A stretch of 64,000 bases of DNA from contig MU831922.1 in the NCBI GenBank assembly GCA_029204225.1, forward strand, positions 32,793-96,792, written 5' to 3'. The position numbers and the translations under genes are program-made. Positions 9,196-19,806 of the stretch are shown here, piece after piece (the first letter of the stretch is position 1; every line of letters begins with the position of its first letter). Origin of the DNA: Diphasiastrum complanatum (lineage: Eukaryota > Streptophyta > Lycopodiopsida > Lycopodiales > Lycopodiaceae). A model generated the notes under the pieces. It was not told the DNA's origin. It saw nothing but the letters and a program-made list of their open reading frames with translations, and did no database searches.

Positions 9196-10566
9196 ATGTC
9201 AACTTATGAAGAACCATATGGCTTTGAAGAGATTTTTGTATCTCAAAGGTGGATTAAGGCAATACTAGCTGAGTGTGATGCCTTAAAAGATAGCAAAATA
9301 TGTTTTCCTTGTAAGCTTACATTAGTTATGAAGTCAAGGAAATGGAAATATCTTCATAATGTAGGATCTTTTGGTTTCAATAAGATCATGAATGATGTGT
9401 TCATTCATAAAGATGAAAATTGTAAGTTTTCAATCTTAAAGACAAGTTGTAAACTTCTTATGAGAATAAGTGAAGCATCCAAAGTGGACACTTATATCCA
9501 TAAGCAAGTACTTAGCCTTATTGAGATGGAAATACCTTTTGATTTCAATATTGGAAAAATCATGCCAAGTTGTGGTGATTTTTGGACTTATGTTTCTAGC
9601 ATAAGTAATCTTGATAATCATAGGAAGTGCATATTGAATGGTCATACTTGTTGTGATCATTATGAGACATGGAGGTCTCGGATTTCCATCAAAAAGGAGC
9701 ACCATGAAGAGGATCTTAAGGAGTCATCTCAACGTTCAAATGTGCCAAGGATTGAGGAGGAGAATCCTTCTCAAGGTTCAAGTGTGCCAAGGATTGAGGA
9801 GGAGAGACCTTCTCAAATTGTGATTCCAAAAATAAACTCAAGAAATATGGTTGAGTCTATGTGGCTCACATTTCAAGGGAAAGAGGAGCATATCTCATGT
9901 GGTATACATCACATACTTACTTCTCTTATGTCATTTGATAAATCAATTTGCTTTAGTGAGATCATTGCATCTCAAAATTGGAGTAAAGCCATACTAGTTG
10001 AGTATGAAGTCTCTCTTGAGAACATAGATGATGTTCTTAAAAGGTTGAAATTTATTTTAAATCAATTAGAAAGCAGATGGTTATCTCATCAAATGTATGC
10101 CCTTGAGTCATGTAAGAGCAAAAGTGATTTGTTCACACGTAGTTTGAAAATTTGTATTGAGGCAAGTTGTAAACTCTTTATGAGAGTAAGTGAATCATCT
10201 TCTAAATACACTTATCTTCATAATGAAGTATTTAGCCTCCTTGGATATGAGATTAGCATGGTAAACAAGCATGAAGATATGATGCAAACACTTTGTTATT
10301 ATAGCATGCATAGTCTTGCCAATTTGGATAAGTCTGATTCTCTAGATCATGGTAACATGATGTTAGATCTTTGTGATCCTAATAAGTCAAGAAGAAATCT
10401 TTATTTTCTCATGGAGGAGGATGCACATGAAGAAGGAGCAAGCCTCAAAGTCAAGCATCTACATGAAATTTTGAAGGAATCAATTTCAAAGATGCTAGGA
10501 TGGTGCAAAGCTCTCAAGTTCATCAAAGATGTCAACATCAAAGAAGCAATATCATGGATATGGTGA
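9196..10566 (+). CDS. 456-codon open frame of copia C with an internally duplicated module
   Basis: The frame is uninterrupted but has no catalytic motif. Its start (YEEPYGFEEIF..QRWIKAI, then CDAL) resembles the stretch that leads into the copia RT domain (compare SFEEPSNVEDAL..KEWYKAM in copia B). The same stretch recurs near residue 245 (SFDKSICFSEII..QNWSKAI). After each, a second block also recurs: SCKLLMRISEAS near residue 95 and SCKLFMRVSESS near 325, followed by YIHKQV or YLHNEV and later SNLDN or ANLDK. So the protein is two ~160-residue repeats joined by a charged linker with two VPRIEEE units. The linker ending (PKINSRNMVES) resembles the integrase-RT linker of copia. It may be a decayed duplication or a retained accessory protein; I cannot tell which. 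Confidence 0.55.
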   Translation: MSTYEEPYGFEEIFVSQRWIKAILAECDALKDSKICFPCKLTLVMKSRKWKYLHNVGSFGFNKIMNDVFIHKDENCKFSILKTSCKLLMRISEASKVDTYIHKQVLSLIEMEIPFDFNIGKIMPSCGDFWTYVSSISNLDNHRKCILNGHTCCDHYETWRSRISIKKEHHEEDLKESSQRSNVPRIEEENPSQGSSVPRIEEERPSQIVIPKINSRNMVESMWLTFQGKEEHISCGIHHILTSLMSFDKSICFSEIIASQNWSKAILVEYEVSLENIDDVLKRLKFILNQLESRWLSHQMYALESCKSKSDLFTRSLKICIEASCKLFMRVSESSSKYTYLHNEVFSLLGYEISMVNKHEDMMQTLCYYSMHSLANLDKSDSLDHGNMMLDLCDPNKSRRNLYFLMEEDAHEEGASLKVKHLHEILKESISKMLGWCKALKFIKDVNIKEAISWIW

Positions 10567-10690
10567 TTTCAGATCAACATCAAGCTCATTGGCTAATCTT
10601 CACACCTTTTGAACTAGCAAAGACCAATTCAGCCCATGGATTCAAGTTCAAGATCATCATGTTTTCCATCAAGCTAAATTTACCAAGCTA

Positions 10691-10813
10691 GATTTTTGAG
10701 GAGTGTGAAAAATGCAAAAATAAGCTTGGTAGAGGCCAAAAATCTTGTATATAGATAAACACACATGTGTGGAGCATGTTCCCACGTGTGAAACTAGTGT
10801 ACTTGTCATGTAC
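10691..10813 (+). repeat. PPT and truncated 3' LTR of copia C
   Basis: PPT GATTTTTGAGGAG (10691-10703), then the first 110 bp of the LTR, ending at 10813 where the copia D LTR begins. I could not find the rest of this LTR in the window. Confidence 0.8.
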
Positions 10814-11526
10814 TGTGAAAGTAATGTACTTTAGGACCATAAATGGATCTACAAAAGATCCACAAGAGTGATTGGATGCTTGCTTAACAATCTATCAAAA
10901 AACTAGACACAAAAAAGTTGATCTAGATTGGCAATTTGACAAACAACAAGCATTAACAATCAAAAGCATTGATCAACATTGAAATCCGAGCCCACACATG
11001 TGTACTACAGGCTGTAGTACGGCCTTCAACCTGAGAAACAAGTAGAAATTGGTTTGGTTTCATTTGGATCACAAAAACTCAATGTACATAGTGAACTAGC
11101 TTGAGATTGCCAATGAGCTCCAAAAATTTTCTATCTTCTCACTATGGAGAGAGGGAATACATAGCAAATTCGACTTCCTTCTTGAATTTAGGTGGATTTC
11201 CAGCATGTAATAAGGAAGTTAACTCACTCTCCTTGACCTAAAATGAAACCCTAGTCTATTTCCTAGACTTATGCTTGGTAGGTAGCTAGTTGGTCAAATT
11301 TTCACCTTAAACTTAGGTGTAGGTCCTATAAAGTAGGGATGACCACCAAATAGACATGACCAACTCTTTTGAATTGACCTAACCTACATTAGGATGGGTT
11401 TCCCACGTGGCATCATGGCCTCACATGTGTGGGACCCACTTGTGTACACAATTTACACTATTCTACATGGTTTTTGATCAAGCTAGATTTGCCAATTTTT
11501 GGCAATTCTTCACACTCCTCAAATTT
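10814..11526 (-). repeat. 3' LTR (10814-11514) and PPT (11515-11526) of copia D
   Basis: On the minus strand a purine tract AAATTTGAGGAG leads into TGTGAAGAATTGCC..., and the LTR ends at 10814 with ..CTTTCACA. Its length is 701 bp. The left flank tgtac (10809-10813) would be the target duplicate. The LTR holds CACATGTGTG-type motifs at about 10993-11004 and 11422-11431. The matching 5' LTR is not present to the right of the gag; that end is lost. Confidence 0.7.
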
Positions 11527-11717
11527 AGCTTGATCTATCTACAACTCTCTTGATAGATGAATGAAAGCTTTTAGAAGTGTCTAAAAAATCCAGCTACAAA
11601 CAAGGAACTTTTGAGACTCCAATAGAGAATGATGTCCATGAAGGATCTTTCACCACCTCTTAGAGGATCCCCTACAAGATGTTCCATAAATGTGTCTACA
11701 TGTAGCACACTTCAAAA

Positions 11718-13370
11718 CTAAACATCATGCCAAGCCATGGATTCCAAGGCATTTTGTGCACTTGAAGATACATCAATTAAACTATTAAGTGCATACATAA
11801 TGTTGCCAAAGACAACTTGCATTGCTTGATCCATATGATTGAGCCTAGATGGCTCCATCTTGATACTCAAGGTTTTTCTTGGAGTCCTCGGCTCTTGAGC
11901 TTGATCCTCCACTTGACTTGACTCCAAAACATTAATGAATTGAATAAGGTGTTGATCCAAAAGTGCTTCTTCAAGTTTACAAATCTTCCACTCTTGAAAG
12001 ATCACATTTCCACCATTGACAAATTCTTTGGTGGAAAACAAGTAGATTCTACAATCTCAACTTGAAGAGCAAAACACTACCATTATTCCTATCATTGAAA
12101 TAGGATAATCTTTGGTCCTTACATTGGAATGATCATGCACAAAGCATGTGGACACAAAGATTTTTAAAGCAAATGATGTCTCATCTTTTATGACTCTATT
12201 CAAACTATTACAAAAATAGTTATCCAATGAAATTGCTTTATCAACAATAAATGCAGATTTCAAAGCATCGCATTTCATTGTCTTGTCATACAAAGTAATA
12301 AACACCATGAATCTTAAAGGTAAGAAACAAGTCACCTCATGTCTACTACTACTTTCCAAAAAGTATTCAAAGATAGTAGACTCTCCAATGCTCACCACCC
12401 TTGCAAGATGCACACTTGAATGGACAATTTGCATGCAATTTGATGACTCGGCCATTGTCATTGAGGACTCCCTTGGAATTCTCATGCTTTGAGGCTGATC
12501 CTCAAGATCTTCCTCCTTTTGATGCTCCTCCTCAATGCAAGCAAGATCACACTTTGCCAAGATCCCCTCTTGAGTGATCTCCTCCTTTGCCAAGCTCATT
12601 CTTTCAAAAGCAACACTAGCTTCCAACTTAAACAATCTTCCATGTTTAAACCCCTTTGCAATGCAAACATCATTCTTCAAGATGAAACAAACACCATGCT
12701 TAAAGTGGATATTTAAACCACTTTCTAAGAGTAGACCAACACTAAGCATATTCTTGGTGATTGATGGTACATAAAGGACATTTTCTAGATCCATGCATTT
12801 TGAGGATTCTAGACACAAAGAGATGGTGCCAACACCATCTATCCTACACTCTTCATCATTTGCAGTAAAGACAAAATTTTTAGCATCATTGAATGAGTGT
12901 AAGGCTGAGAAAAATTCCTTTTCACAAGACATGTGGGAGCTAGCCCCACTGTCGATCCACCAATTGTCTCTTAAATTGCTATTGCTTGTTGGTGAGGGTG
13001 TAGATGCCATCAAGAATACATCTACTTCATCCTCCTCCTCCTTTGCAAGGTTTCCTTGTTTGTCCTCCTCCACTTGTGCTCTTAGTCTCTTGTAGCATTC
13101 AGATGCATAATGTCCCTTCTTTCCACAAAAGAAGCATTTCTGCTTTGACTTCTCCTTTGAGCTTGATGCATCATCCTCTTCTTTGGCCTTCTTTGGATGC
13201 TTCTTCTTTCCATTGGTCTTCTTTCTGCCCTTGAATGAGAAATTGGCTTTCTCATCACCATCCTACAAAGACAAGGAACTCATCCTAGATTTTGCATAGA
13301 GCATCCTACACTCTTCAGCCACTAATACACTGTGAGATTTTTCTATAGTTGGCAAAGTGTCTTGGATGGC
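11718..13370 (-). pseudogene. Copia D zinc knuckle, protease and atypical C-terminal tail
   Basis: In order on the minus strand: end of gag; an in-frame TAG at about 13263 where relatives have Gln (LSLQ); basic linker; CCHC knuckle CFFCGKKGHYASEC (about 13100-13140); protease WWIDSGASSHM (about 12930-12965) with the active-site D-S-G intact; then VLYVPSITKNMLSVG. After RLFKLEAS the protein leaves the copia pattern. Instead of an integrase there are linker-like stretches, one near 12480 (MRIPRESSMTMAES) and one near 11860-11900 (TPRKTLSIKMEPSRL), both resembling the integrase-RT linker. A TGA at 12057 separates two parts of the same frame. I read this as a gag-protease copia that lost pol, with two later stops. 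Confidence 0.7.
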
Positions 13371-13375
13371 AAAAC

Positions 13376-14030
13376 TGTGAAAATTGTCAACATTTCCTAG
13401 CTAGTTTGAGGCCTAAATTGGCTAAAATTGTAAATAGTTTTGGTTCTGGAGTTTCACACGTGTGAACCAGGCCACAATGTTTTTATTTACTGTATTTTTT
13501 CAGTATGATGAAGTGTCAAACTTCATACCCTTCAAAATGAGACCATTTTGATGTATTTTGGTCATATAAGCCATTTTTAGCTATTTTTCCTATATAGGGA
13601 ATATCTAGGGTCAAGTACCTTCTAGAGAGAGGAGAGAGAGTCATCTTCCTCATCCATAAATAGTAGGGAAGTTGTGGAGAACAGGTTGGAGAAACCTTTT
13701 GTATGCTTCATTGAGATCAATAGATCATTGTCATTGTTTCTTCCTCCATTGAGAGCATTGTTGTGTGTATTGTCTTCAAGCTATTGTGTATGATCTTAGG
13801 TGCTTTCCAAAAGTGATAGGCTGATGTATTATGGACTGTATAATGCTATTTTGGGCCGCACTTGATGTTTATGGAAGTTTCCATTTGTGATAAATGCTTT
13901 TTGATCAAGTTCTTTGCATTCTAGGTAGCATAGAATGTGTTGCCAATTCCTAGCTTATGTAGTTTGGAGTGCAAGCATTCAAGCCAATGATCTTGGAGTT
14001 TAGATCCACTTAGGATCTATATTTTTCACA
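13376..14030 (+). repeat. 5' LTR of copia A
   Basis: TGTGAAAATTGTC...TTTTTCACA, 655 bp, followed directly by the PBS. A perfect 14-bp palindrome TTCACACGTGTGAA lies at 13453-13466, upstream of the probable TATA box. Confidence 0.95.
13591..13598 (+). promoter_or_regulatory. Probable TATA box of the copia A LTR
   Basis: TATATAGG lies about 215 bp into the LTR, followed by a purine-rich GAGAGAGGAGAGAGAG stretch likely to be in the 5' untranslated RNA. The same site is at 19367-19374 in the 3' LTR. Confidence 0.5.
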
Positions 14031-14042
14031 TGGTATCAGAGC
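14031..14042 (+). other. Primer-binding site (initiator tRNA-Met) of copia A
   Basis: TGGTATCAGAGC directly follows the LTR. Confidence 0.93.
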
Positions 14043-15202
14043 TGGTTGGCTTCTATTTACAGTAAGTATTCCATTTTTGGTGATATTTGGATGTTTGATC
14101 AAGTTCTAGCATGATTTTGCATTGCTTTGTTGATCAAATCTTACTAACCTTTGTTTTGTGAGTTGAACTTGTGGATCAAAAGCATATTTCAGGTCTATTG
14201 AAGATCAGAGGCTGAAAAGAAACTATTTTGGATCAGATCATAACACCTAATCATTTGTGATTGTGAGGCTTGTGCATATTCAATACTAACAATGTTCTTT
14301 TCAATCCTATTGTTGACAATCTCCATTCTTGGATGAACACTCTCCTTAAGTGGATGAAACTTCTCCTTAAGTGGATGACAAATGCTCTTTTGAGTGAATT
14401 GTAATTCTCCTAAAGGCTGAGCAAAGCTCCCATTTGGATGAAAGATCCCCTTTTTTGGGTGAACATATTGTAAGCTCCATTGTGAAGAGCATATTGTAAA
14501 GATCGTCATCAATTTTGGCATAAATTTTGGTGTACTTTGTTGAGCATGTAAGTAACTCTCCTTATGTAATTTGATTGGAGCATTTGCTGGAAGGTGTTAA
14601 CCATTATGCAAGTGTGTTTTCAGGTTCTTAACAGGTTGAGGAACATTCTCATGTGAAGTGATCTTAGATCTACATCTAAACACCAAGATTTGACAAGATA
14701 GTGAAGCTAGTCTTGTGATTCACTAAGTGTGCTCATTCATTCACCTCTAAATCTTGTATTTATCACTTGCTGGAGTTTATAAACTTTTAGAAGTGTGGTT
14801 TACATGTGGTTTTACAGGTTGAATCAATATCTTAGTGTGTTGATCATATGTTGATCAAGTTTGTTCATTACTAGGTAATCTTGGCATCCTAGTTTTGGGT
14901 ATTTTCTAAGAATGCAAGTAACTCTTCACACCATAACTTGATTTGGTCACTTGCTGGAAAGTTTGAGAGCTTAAGCAAGAGTGTGTTCAGGTTGGTTTGA
15001 TTTTGTAATCCATTCTTAGTGTGTGCAAAGTGTTGCATGTGTTTCAATCTTCCTTTCTATGCTTGGAAACCATCTAGGTTCAAGATAGAAGTGTTTTAGG
15101 GTCCTAAATCTTCATAGATCTCTTTATCTATCATTTGTTGAGAGAAAAGTGAGTGCTAAGTGCTTTAGGACAGAACCTAAAAGTTGAAGAAACATTAGAA
15201 TC
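14043..15202 (+). other. Long leader of copia A with three imperfect direct repeats
   Basis: About 1.16 kb of untranslated sequence. Three ~90-bp blocks (about 14543-14633, 14730-14825, 14911-15000) share CACTTGCTGGA in the middle and end with a pyrimidine-CAGGTT or ACAGGTT sequence. A smaller pair, CTCCTTAAGTGGATGA, lies near 14340-14375. No frame here looks coding. Confidence 0.65.
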
Positions 15203-18200
15203 ATGGCTTCCAATGGTGGGATCATGCTAGAGTCTAGTGAAAGGTTGAGTTCATCAAACTACTCTACTTGGAAAGTGAGGATGGAGTCCTTACTTGAGTT
15301 GAATGAACTCATGGACATAGTTGCAGAAATTGAAGAGAGACCTCTCACACTTCAAGAGCAACAAAGGTTTGATAAGAAGGCCAAAAGGGCTCTTCATATC
15401 ATTAAAATGAATGTTACAAATGAACTTCTCAAGGAAGTTGGAAAGTGTCAAAGTGCAAGTGAGGCATGGAATGCCTTAAAGAAGCTCTTTGAATCAAAGT
15501 CCACATCTAGGGTATTGACCCTAAGGAGACAAATATTTTCTAGTAGGCAAAGAGAGGGTGAAAGTGCTCATGCATTTATCTTGAGAGTTAAGTCCCTAAG
15601 TGATGATTTAGCATGCATTGATGAGAACATAAAAGATGGTGAAATAGTCCAAGTTATGTTGAATGGTTTGCTAAATGAACATGCTAACCTTGTGCAAAGT
15701 TTTGCCATTCAAAGAGTCTTGCCAAGTGTGGTTGACTTGCAAGAAATCTTATTGGCTGAAGAACATAGGTTGCAATCAAAGCTTGATGGTGCATCCTTGC
15801 AAGGTGGAGGTGAAGAGGCTTTCTTCACAAAAGGCAAATTCAAGGGCAAAGGTAAAGGCAAAGGGAAATGGTCCAAAGGTGGTAACTTTGATCATGATGA
15901 TCACTCTTCCTCTTCCTCTTCTACTAAGAACAATAAGTCAAAGTTCAAGTGCTTTTATTGTGGGATAAAAGGTCATTTTGCAAATGAATGTTATAAGAAG
16001 AAAAGAGAGCAAGGAGAGAGGCAAGGAAATCTTACAATAGATGAGGAAGAACATAACACATGTGAATCACTTGTTATGACTTCAAGTTTGTTAGCCAACA
16101 TAGATGATAATGATCCTTGGTGGATTGATAGTGGAGCCTCATCTCACATGACAAGACATAAGGAATACTTTACATCCTTATTGTCTTATGAGGGAGAAGG
16201 TAACATCATCTACACTGCAAATGATGGTCAATGTGACATCAAAGGCATAGGCACTATTCCTATTTCCCTTTCAACAAATAGGAAAGCAAATCTTGAAAAT
16301 GTTTTGTACATTCCTTCAATCACTAAGAATTTGCTTAGTGTAAGTCAAATGATTGACAAAGGACTTGATGTGGAGTTCATTGGAGATGCATGTTTGATAA
16401 GTAAATGTGGATCCTTGATTGCTCAAGGTAGGAGGCATGGTAAACTTTTCAAGCTTGATGCATGTGTGATCTCTAATCATGAAGGATGTACGGCTAGGGA
16501 GCAATTGACAAACCAAGAAGTTTGGCACAAGAGGTTGGGCCATCCCAACTTCAAATCTTTGGAGGTAATGGCAAAGAAAGAGCTTGTTCTTGGTCTCCCT
16601 AAAAGTCTTGTTGCAAACAATAGTGTTTGTGAACATTGTGCCTTGTCCAAATCTCATAGACTTGCTTATTCTAGATCTACTTCTAGATCTAAAGAAGCTT
16701 TTCAACTTGTGCATTCTGATATTCATTCTTCTAGTACAACTAGCAATGGTGGGGCAAAGATGTATGCAACTTTCATTGATGACTTTAGTAGGTATACTTG
16801 GATCTATCTTCTTAAAAGTAAGGATGAAGTGTTTGCTGCATTTGTCAAGTTCAAGAATGAAATGGAAAACCAATTCAATACAAAGATCAAATGCTTAAGA
16901 TCTGATAATGGAGGGGAATACACCTCAAATAGGTTCAAAGACTTTTGTATAGCACATGGGATTAAGAGGGAGATGTCTAGTCCTAGGACTCCACAACAGA
17001 ATGGAGTGGCCGAGAGGAAGAATAGAACCCTTTGTGAATGTGCCAAGGCAATGAGACTACATGCTAATCTTGCTAAGTCTTTTTGGGGGGAAGCTTTAGC
17101 ATGTGCTAACTATCTATGTAATAGATGGACAAGTGCTTCCTTGGATGGTAAAACTCCTCATGAGGTTCTTTATGGTAGAAGGCCGAGTGTCAAGCATTGT
17201 AGGATCTTTGGATGTACATGTTTTGTCAATATCACACTTGATGATAGAACTAAAGAAGATCCTTCATCAAAGAAGGGTGTGTTTTTTGGCTATAGTGAAG
17301 TAAGCAAGGCTTACAAAGTGTACATTCCTTCTACAAAGAAAGTTGTCATAAGTAGGGATGTCATCTTTCATGAAGAGAATGTTTCCAATGTTGTTGATGT
17401 TGATGTTGATGTGCCTACTAATCATCATGATGTGCAAGATGTCTTGGATGAAGATGGAGATGCCACTCCAAAGCAAACTTCAAGGAAGACTCAAAGGCAA
17501 AGGGCTAAGCCATCAAGGCTAACCTATGATGAAAAAGGAAAGCAAGTGGTGGACAACTCTAACTTTGCTTTTCTTACCTCTTTTGATGAACCAACTTGTG
17601 TAGGTGAAGCAATTCAAAAGAAGGAATGGATCCAAGCCATGGATCATGAGCATCAAGCACTCATCAAAAGCAACACATGGAGGTTGGTAAAGCTTCCAAA
17701 GGACAAGAAGGCAATTGGTTGTAAGTGGATCTTCAAGATCAAGACAAATCAAGATGGATCAATCAACAAGTACAAGGCAAGGTTGGTGGCAAAGGGGTAT
17801 GCTCAAGAATATGGTATTGACTATGATGAGACCTTTGCACCCGTGGCAAAGATGGTAACTATTCGAATCCTAATCTCTCTTGCAACTCTTTATGATTGGG
17901 ATATGTGGCAAATGGATGTTACTAATGCCTTCTTGAATGGTGATCTTGAAGAAGATATTTACATGGAGCAACCCGAGGGCTATGTTTCACATGATGAGCC
18001 TAATCATGTGTGCTATCTCCAAAAGAGTTTGTATGGGCTAAAGCAAGCACCAAGGAGTTGGTATGCTAAGCTCAATTCCTTCTTACTTTCTCAAAACTTT
18101 GTTATGAGTGAGTATGATCATTCTCTCTACTTTAGATTGAATGAAAATGATATCACTTTACTTTTGATCTATGTTGATGACATTATCTTAAGTGGTGGTA

Positions 18201-19156
18201 ACAATCTAGATATAGATGAAATCAAGATGGCACTCAAAAGAGAGTTTGAAATTCAAGATCTTGGTAAACTTCATTATATCTTAGGAATAGAGATTATTAG
18301 AACTTCTAAATCTACATTCATATGTCAAGAAAAGTATGTTAACTCTATTCTAAAAAGGTTTCATATGGAAGATTGTAAAGTTGTTTCTACTCCTATGGAA
18401 TCAAATGTAAAGCTAACTACAAGAAGTAATGAAAGATCCTTCAAGGACATTACTCTCTATAGAAAGCTAATAGGATCTCTTATATGGTTAACCATCACAA
18501 GACCTGATCTAAGCTTTGTGGTTGGTAAACTAAGTCAATTTATGCAAGATCCTAGTGAGGCTCATTGGAAGCTAGGAAAGAGAGTACTTAGATACATCTC
18601 GGGATCTAGAGATTTTGGCATCTTGTATGGAGGTACTACACCTAACCTTTGTGGATTTTCAGATTCAGATTTTGCAGGTGATCAAATGGATAGGAAGTCA
18701 ACAAGTGCCTTTGCAATCTATCTTGGAGATGGAGTGGTCTCATGGCTATCAAAGAAGCAACCAACTATCTCTCTATCTTCCACCGAAGCCGAGTACAAGG
18801 CATTAACAACATGCACCAAGGAGATTCTTTGGATCAAGAGGATGTTATTGGATCTTCACTTGCTGGAACCAGAGAAGACTCCAATCATACTTTGTGATAA
18901 CCTTTCAGCCCAAAGCTTGGCAAGCAATCCTGTTTTTCATGCAAGGAGCAAGCACATTGAGATTGCTCACCATTTTGTGAGAGATCAAGTCATTGCCAAA
19001 GAGGTGGAGCTTCAACATGTCTCTTCAAAGGAGTGTGTGGCTGATATCTTCACCAAACCATTGGGAAAGGACCTATATTTAATTCATAGATCTAATCTTG
19101 GAATGTGCTCAAAGACTATGTTGAAACTAGCATCCAATGTTGAAGAGGGAGTGTGA
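15203..19156 (+). CDS. Copia A gag-pol polyprotein (1317 residues)
   Basis: Domains in the usual Ty1/copia order. UBN2-like gag, residues 1-200 (NYSTWKVRMES). CCHC knuckle CFYCGIKGHFANEC, about 250-263. Aspartic protease WWIDSGASSHM with D309. GAG-pre-integrase with VWHKRLGHPN from about 440. Integrase core with D506, D568 (RSDNGGE) and E604, the D-35-E spacing intact. RT with KARLVAKGYAQ, QMDVTNAFLNG and YVDD at 990-993. RNase H with SDSDFAGD, STEAEY near 1195 and ARSKHIEI. Length is normal and there are no stops or frameshifts. The start is the first Met at the conserved gag beginning; the stop overlaps the first bases of the 3' LTR. Protease should cut the polyprotein inside particles; RT, RNase H and integrase make and insert the DNA. 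Confidence 0.96.
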   Translation: MASNGGIMLESSERLSSSNYSTWKVRMESLLELNELMDIVAEIEERPLTLQEQQRFDKKAKRALHIIKMNVTNELLKEVGKCQSASEAWNALKKLFESKSTSRVLTLRRQIFSSRQREGESAHAFILRVKSLSDDLACIDENIKDGEIVQVMLNGLLNEHANLVQSFAIQRVLPSVVDLQEILLAEEHRLQSKLDGASLQGGGEEAFFTKGKFKGKGKGKGKWSKGGNFDHDDHSSSSSSTKNNKSKFKCFYCGIKGHFANECYKKKREQGERQGNLTIDEEEHNTCESLVMTSSLLANIDDNDPWWIDSGASSHMTRHKEYFTSLLSYEGEGNIIYTANDGQCDIKGIGTIPISLSTNRKANLENVLYIPSITKNLLSVSQMIDKGLDVEFIGDACLISKCGSLIAQGRRHGKLFKLDACVISNHEGCTAREQLTNQEVWHKRLGHPNFKSLEVMAKKELVLGLPKSLVANNSVCEHCALSKSHRLAYSRSTSRSKEAFQLVHSDIHSSSTTSNGGAKMYATFIDDFSRYTWIYLLKSKDEVFAAFVKFKNEMENQFNTKIKCLRSDNGGEYTSNRFKDFCIAHGIKREMSSPRTPQQNGVAERKNRTLCECAKAMRLHANLAKSFWGEALACANYLCNRWTSASLDGKTPHEVLYGRRPSVKHCRIFGCTCFVNITLDDRTKEDPSSKKGVFFGYSEVSKAYKVYIPSTKKVVISRDVIFHEENVSNVVDVDVDVPTNHHDVQDVLDEDGDATPKQTSRKTQRQRAKPSRLTYDEKGKQVVDNSNFAFLTSFDEPTCVGEAIQKKEWIQAMDHEHQALIKSNTWRLVKLPKDKKAIGCKWIFKIKTNQDGSINKYKARLVAKGYAQEYGIDYDETFAPVAKMVTIRILISLATLYDWDMWQMDVTNAFLNGDLEEDIYMEQPEGYVSHDEPNHVCYLQKSLYGLKQAPRSWYAKLNSFLLSQNFVMSEYDHSLYFRLNENDITLLLIYVDDIILSGGNNLDIDEIKMALKREFEIQDLGKLHYILGIEIIRTSKSTFICQEKYVNSILKRFHMEDCKVVSTPMESNVKLTTRSNERSFKDITLYRKLIGSLIWLTITRPDLSFVVGKLSQFMQDPSEAHWKLGKRVLRYISGSRDFGILYGGTTPNLCGFSDSDFAGDQMDRKSTSAFAIYLGDGVVSWLSKKQPTISLSSTEAEYKALTTCTKEILWIKRMLLDLHLLEPEKTPIILCDNLSAQSLASNPVFHARSKHIEIAHHFVRDQVIAKEVELQHVSSKECVADIFTKPLGKDLYLIHRSNLGMCSKTMLKLASNVEEGV

Positions 19157-19806
19157 AAATTGTCAACATTTCCTAGCTAGTTTGAGGCCTAAATTGGCTA
19201 AAATTGTAAATAGTTTTGGTTCTGGAGTTTCACACGTGTGAACCAGGCCACAATATTTTTATTTACTGTATTTTTTCAGTATGATGAAGTGTCAAACTTC
19301 ATACCCTTCAAAATGAGACCATTTTGATGTATTTTGGTCATATAAGCCATTTTTAGCTATTTTTCCTATATAGGGAATATCTAGGGTCAAGTACCTTCTA
19401 GAGAGAGGAGAGAGAGTCATCTTCCTCATCCATAAATAGTAGGGAAGTCGTGGAGAACAGGTTGGAGAAACCTTTTGTATGCTTCATTGAGATCAATAGA
19501 TCATTGTCATTGTTTCTTCCTCCATTGAGAGCATTGTTGTGTGTATTGTCTTCAAGCTATTGTGTATGATCTTAGGTGCTTTCCAAAAGTGATAGGCTGA
19601 TGTATTATGGACTGTATAATGCTATTTTGGGCCGCACTTGATGTTTATGGAAGTTTCCATTTGTGATAAATGCTTTTTGATCAAGTTCTTTGCATTCTAG
19701 GTAGCATAGAATGTGTTGCCAATTCCTAGCTTATGTAGTTTGGAGTGCAAGCATTCAAGCCAATGATCTTGGAGTTTAGATCCACTTAGGATCTGTATTT
19801 TTCACA
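19139..19806 (+). repeat. PPT and 3' LTR of copia A
   Basis: Purine tract GTTGAAGAGGGAG (19139-19151), then a 655-bp LTR 19152-19806. The palindrome TTCACACGTGTGAA recurs at 19229-19242. Confidence 0.93.

Larger units (their letters stand above)
7051..10813 (+). mobile_element. Copia C: copia-type element lacking recognisable integrase and RT
   Basis: The order is 5' LTR 7051-7881, PBS 7882-7894, leader, decayed or altered coding region 8836-10566, PPT 10691-10703, first 110 bp of the 3' LTR 10704-10813. The 3' LTR is then broken by the LTR of copia D. The internal region is only 2.8 kb, about half of an autonomous copia. No protease, integrase or RT motif is visible. It sits inside the LTR of E'. 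Confidence 0.8.

Noticed and set aside
14195-14521. Open 108-codon minus-strand frame in the copia A leader
   Set aside because: It lies in untranslated leader with short internal repeats, has no motif, and is antisense to the element.
16316-16873. 185-codon minus-strand frame
   Set aside because: Exact antisense of the copia A integrase region.
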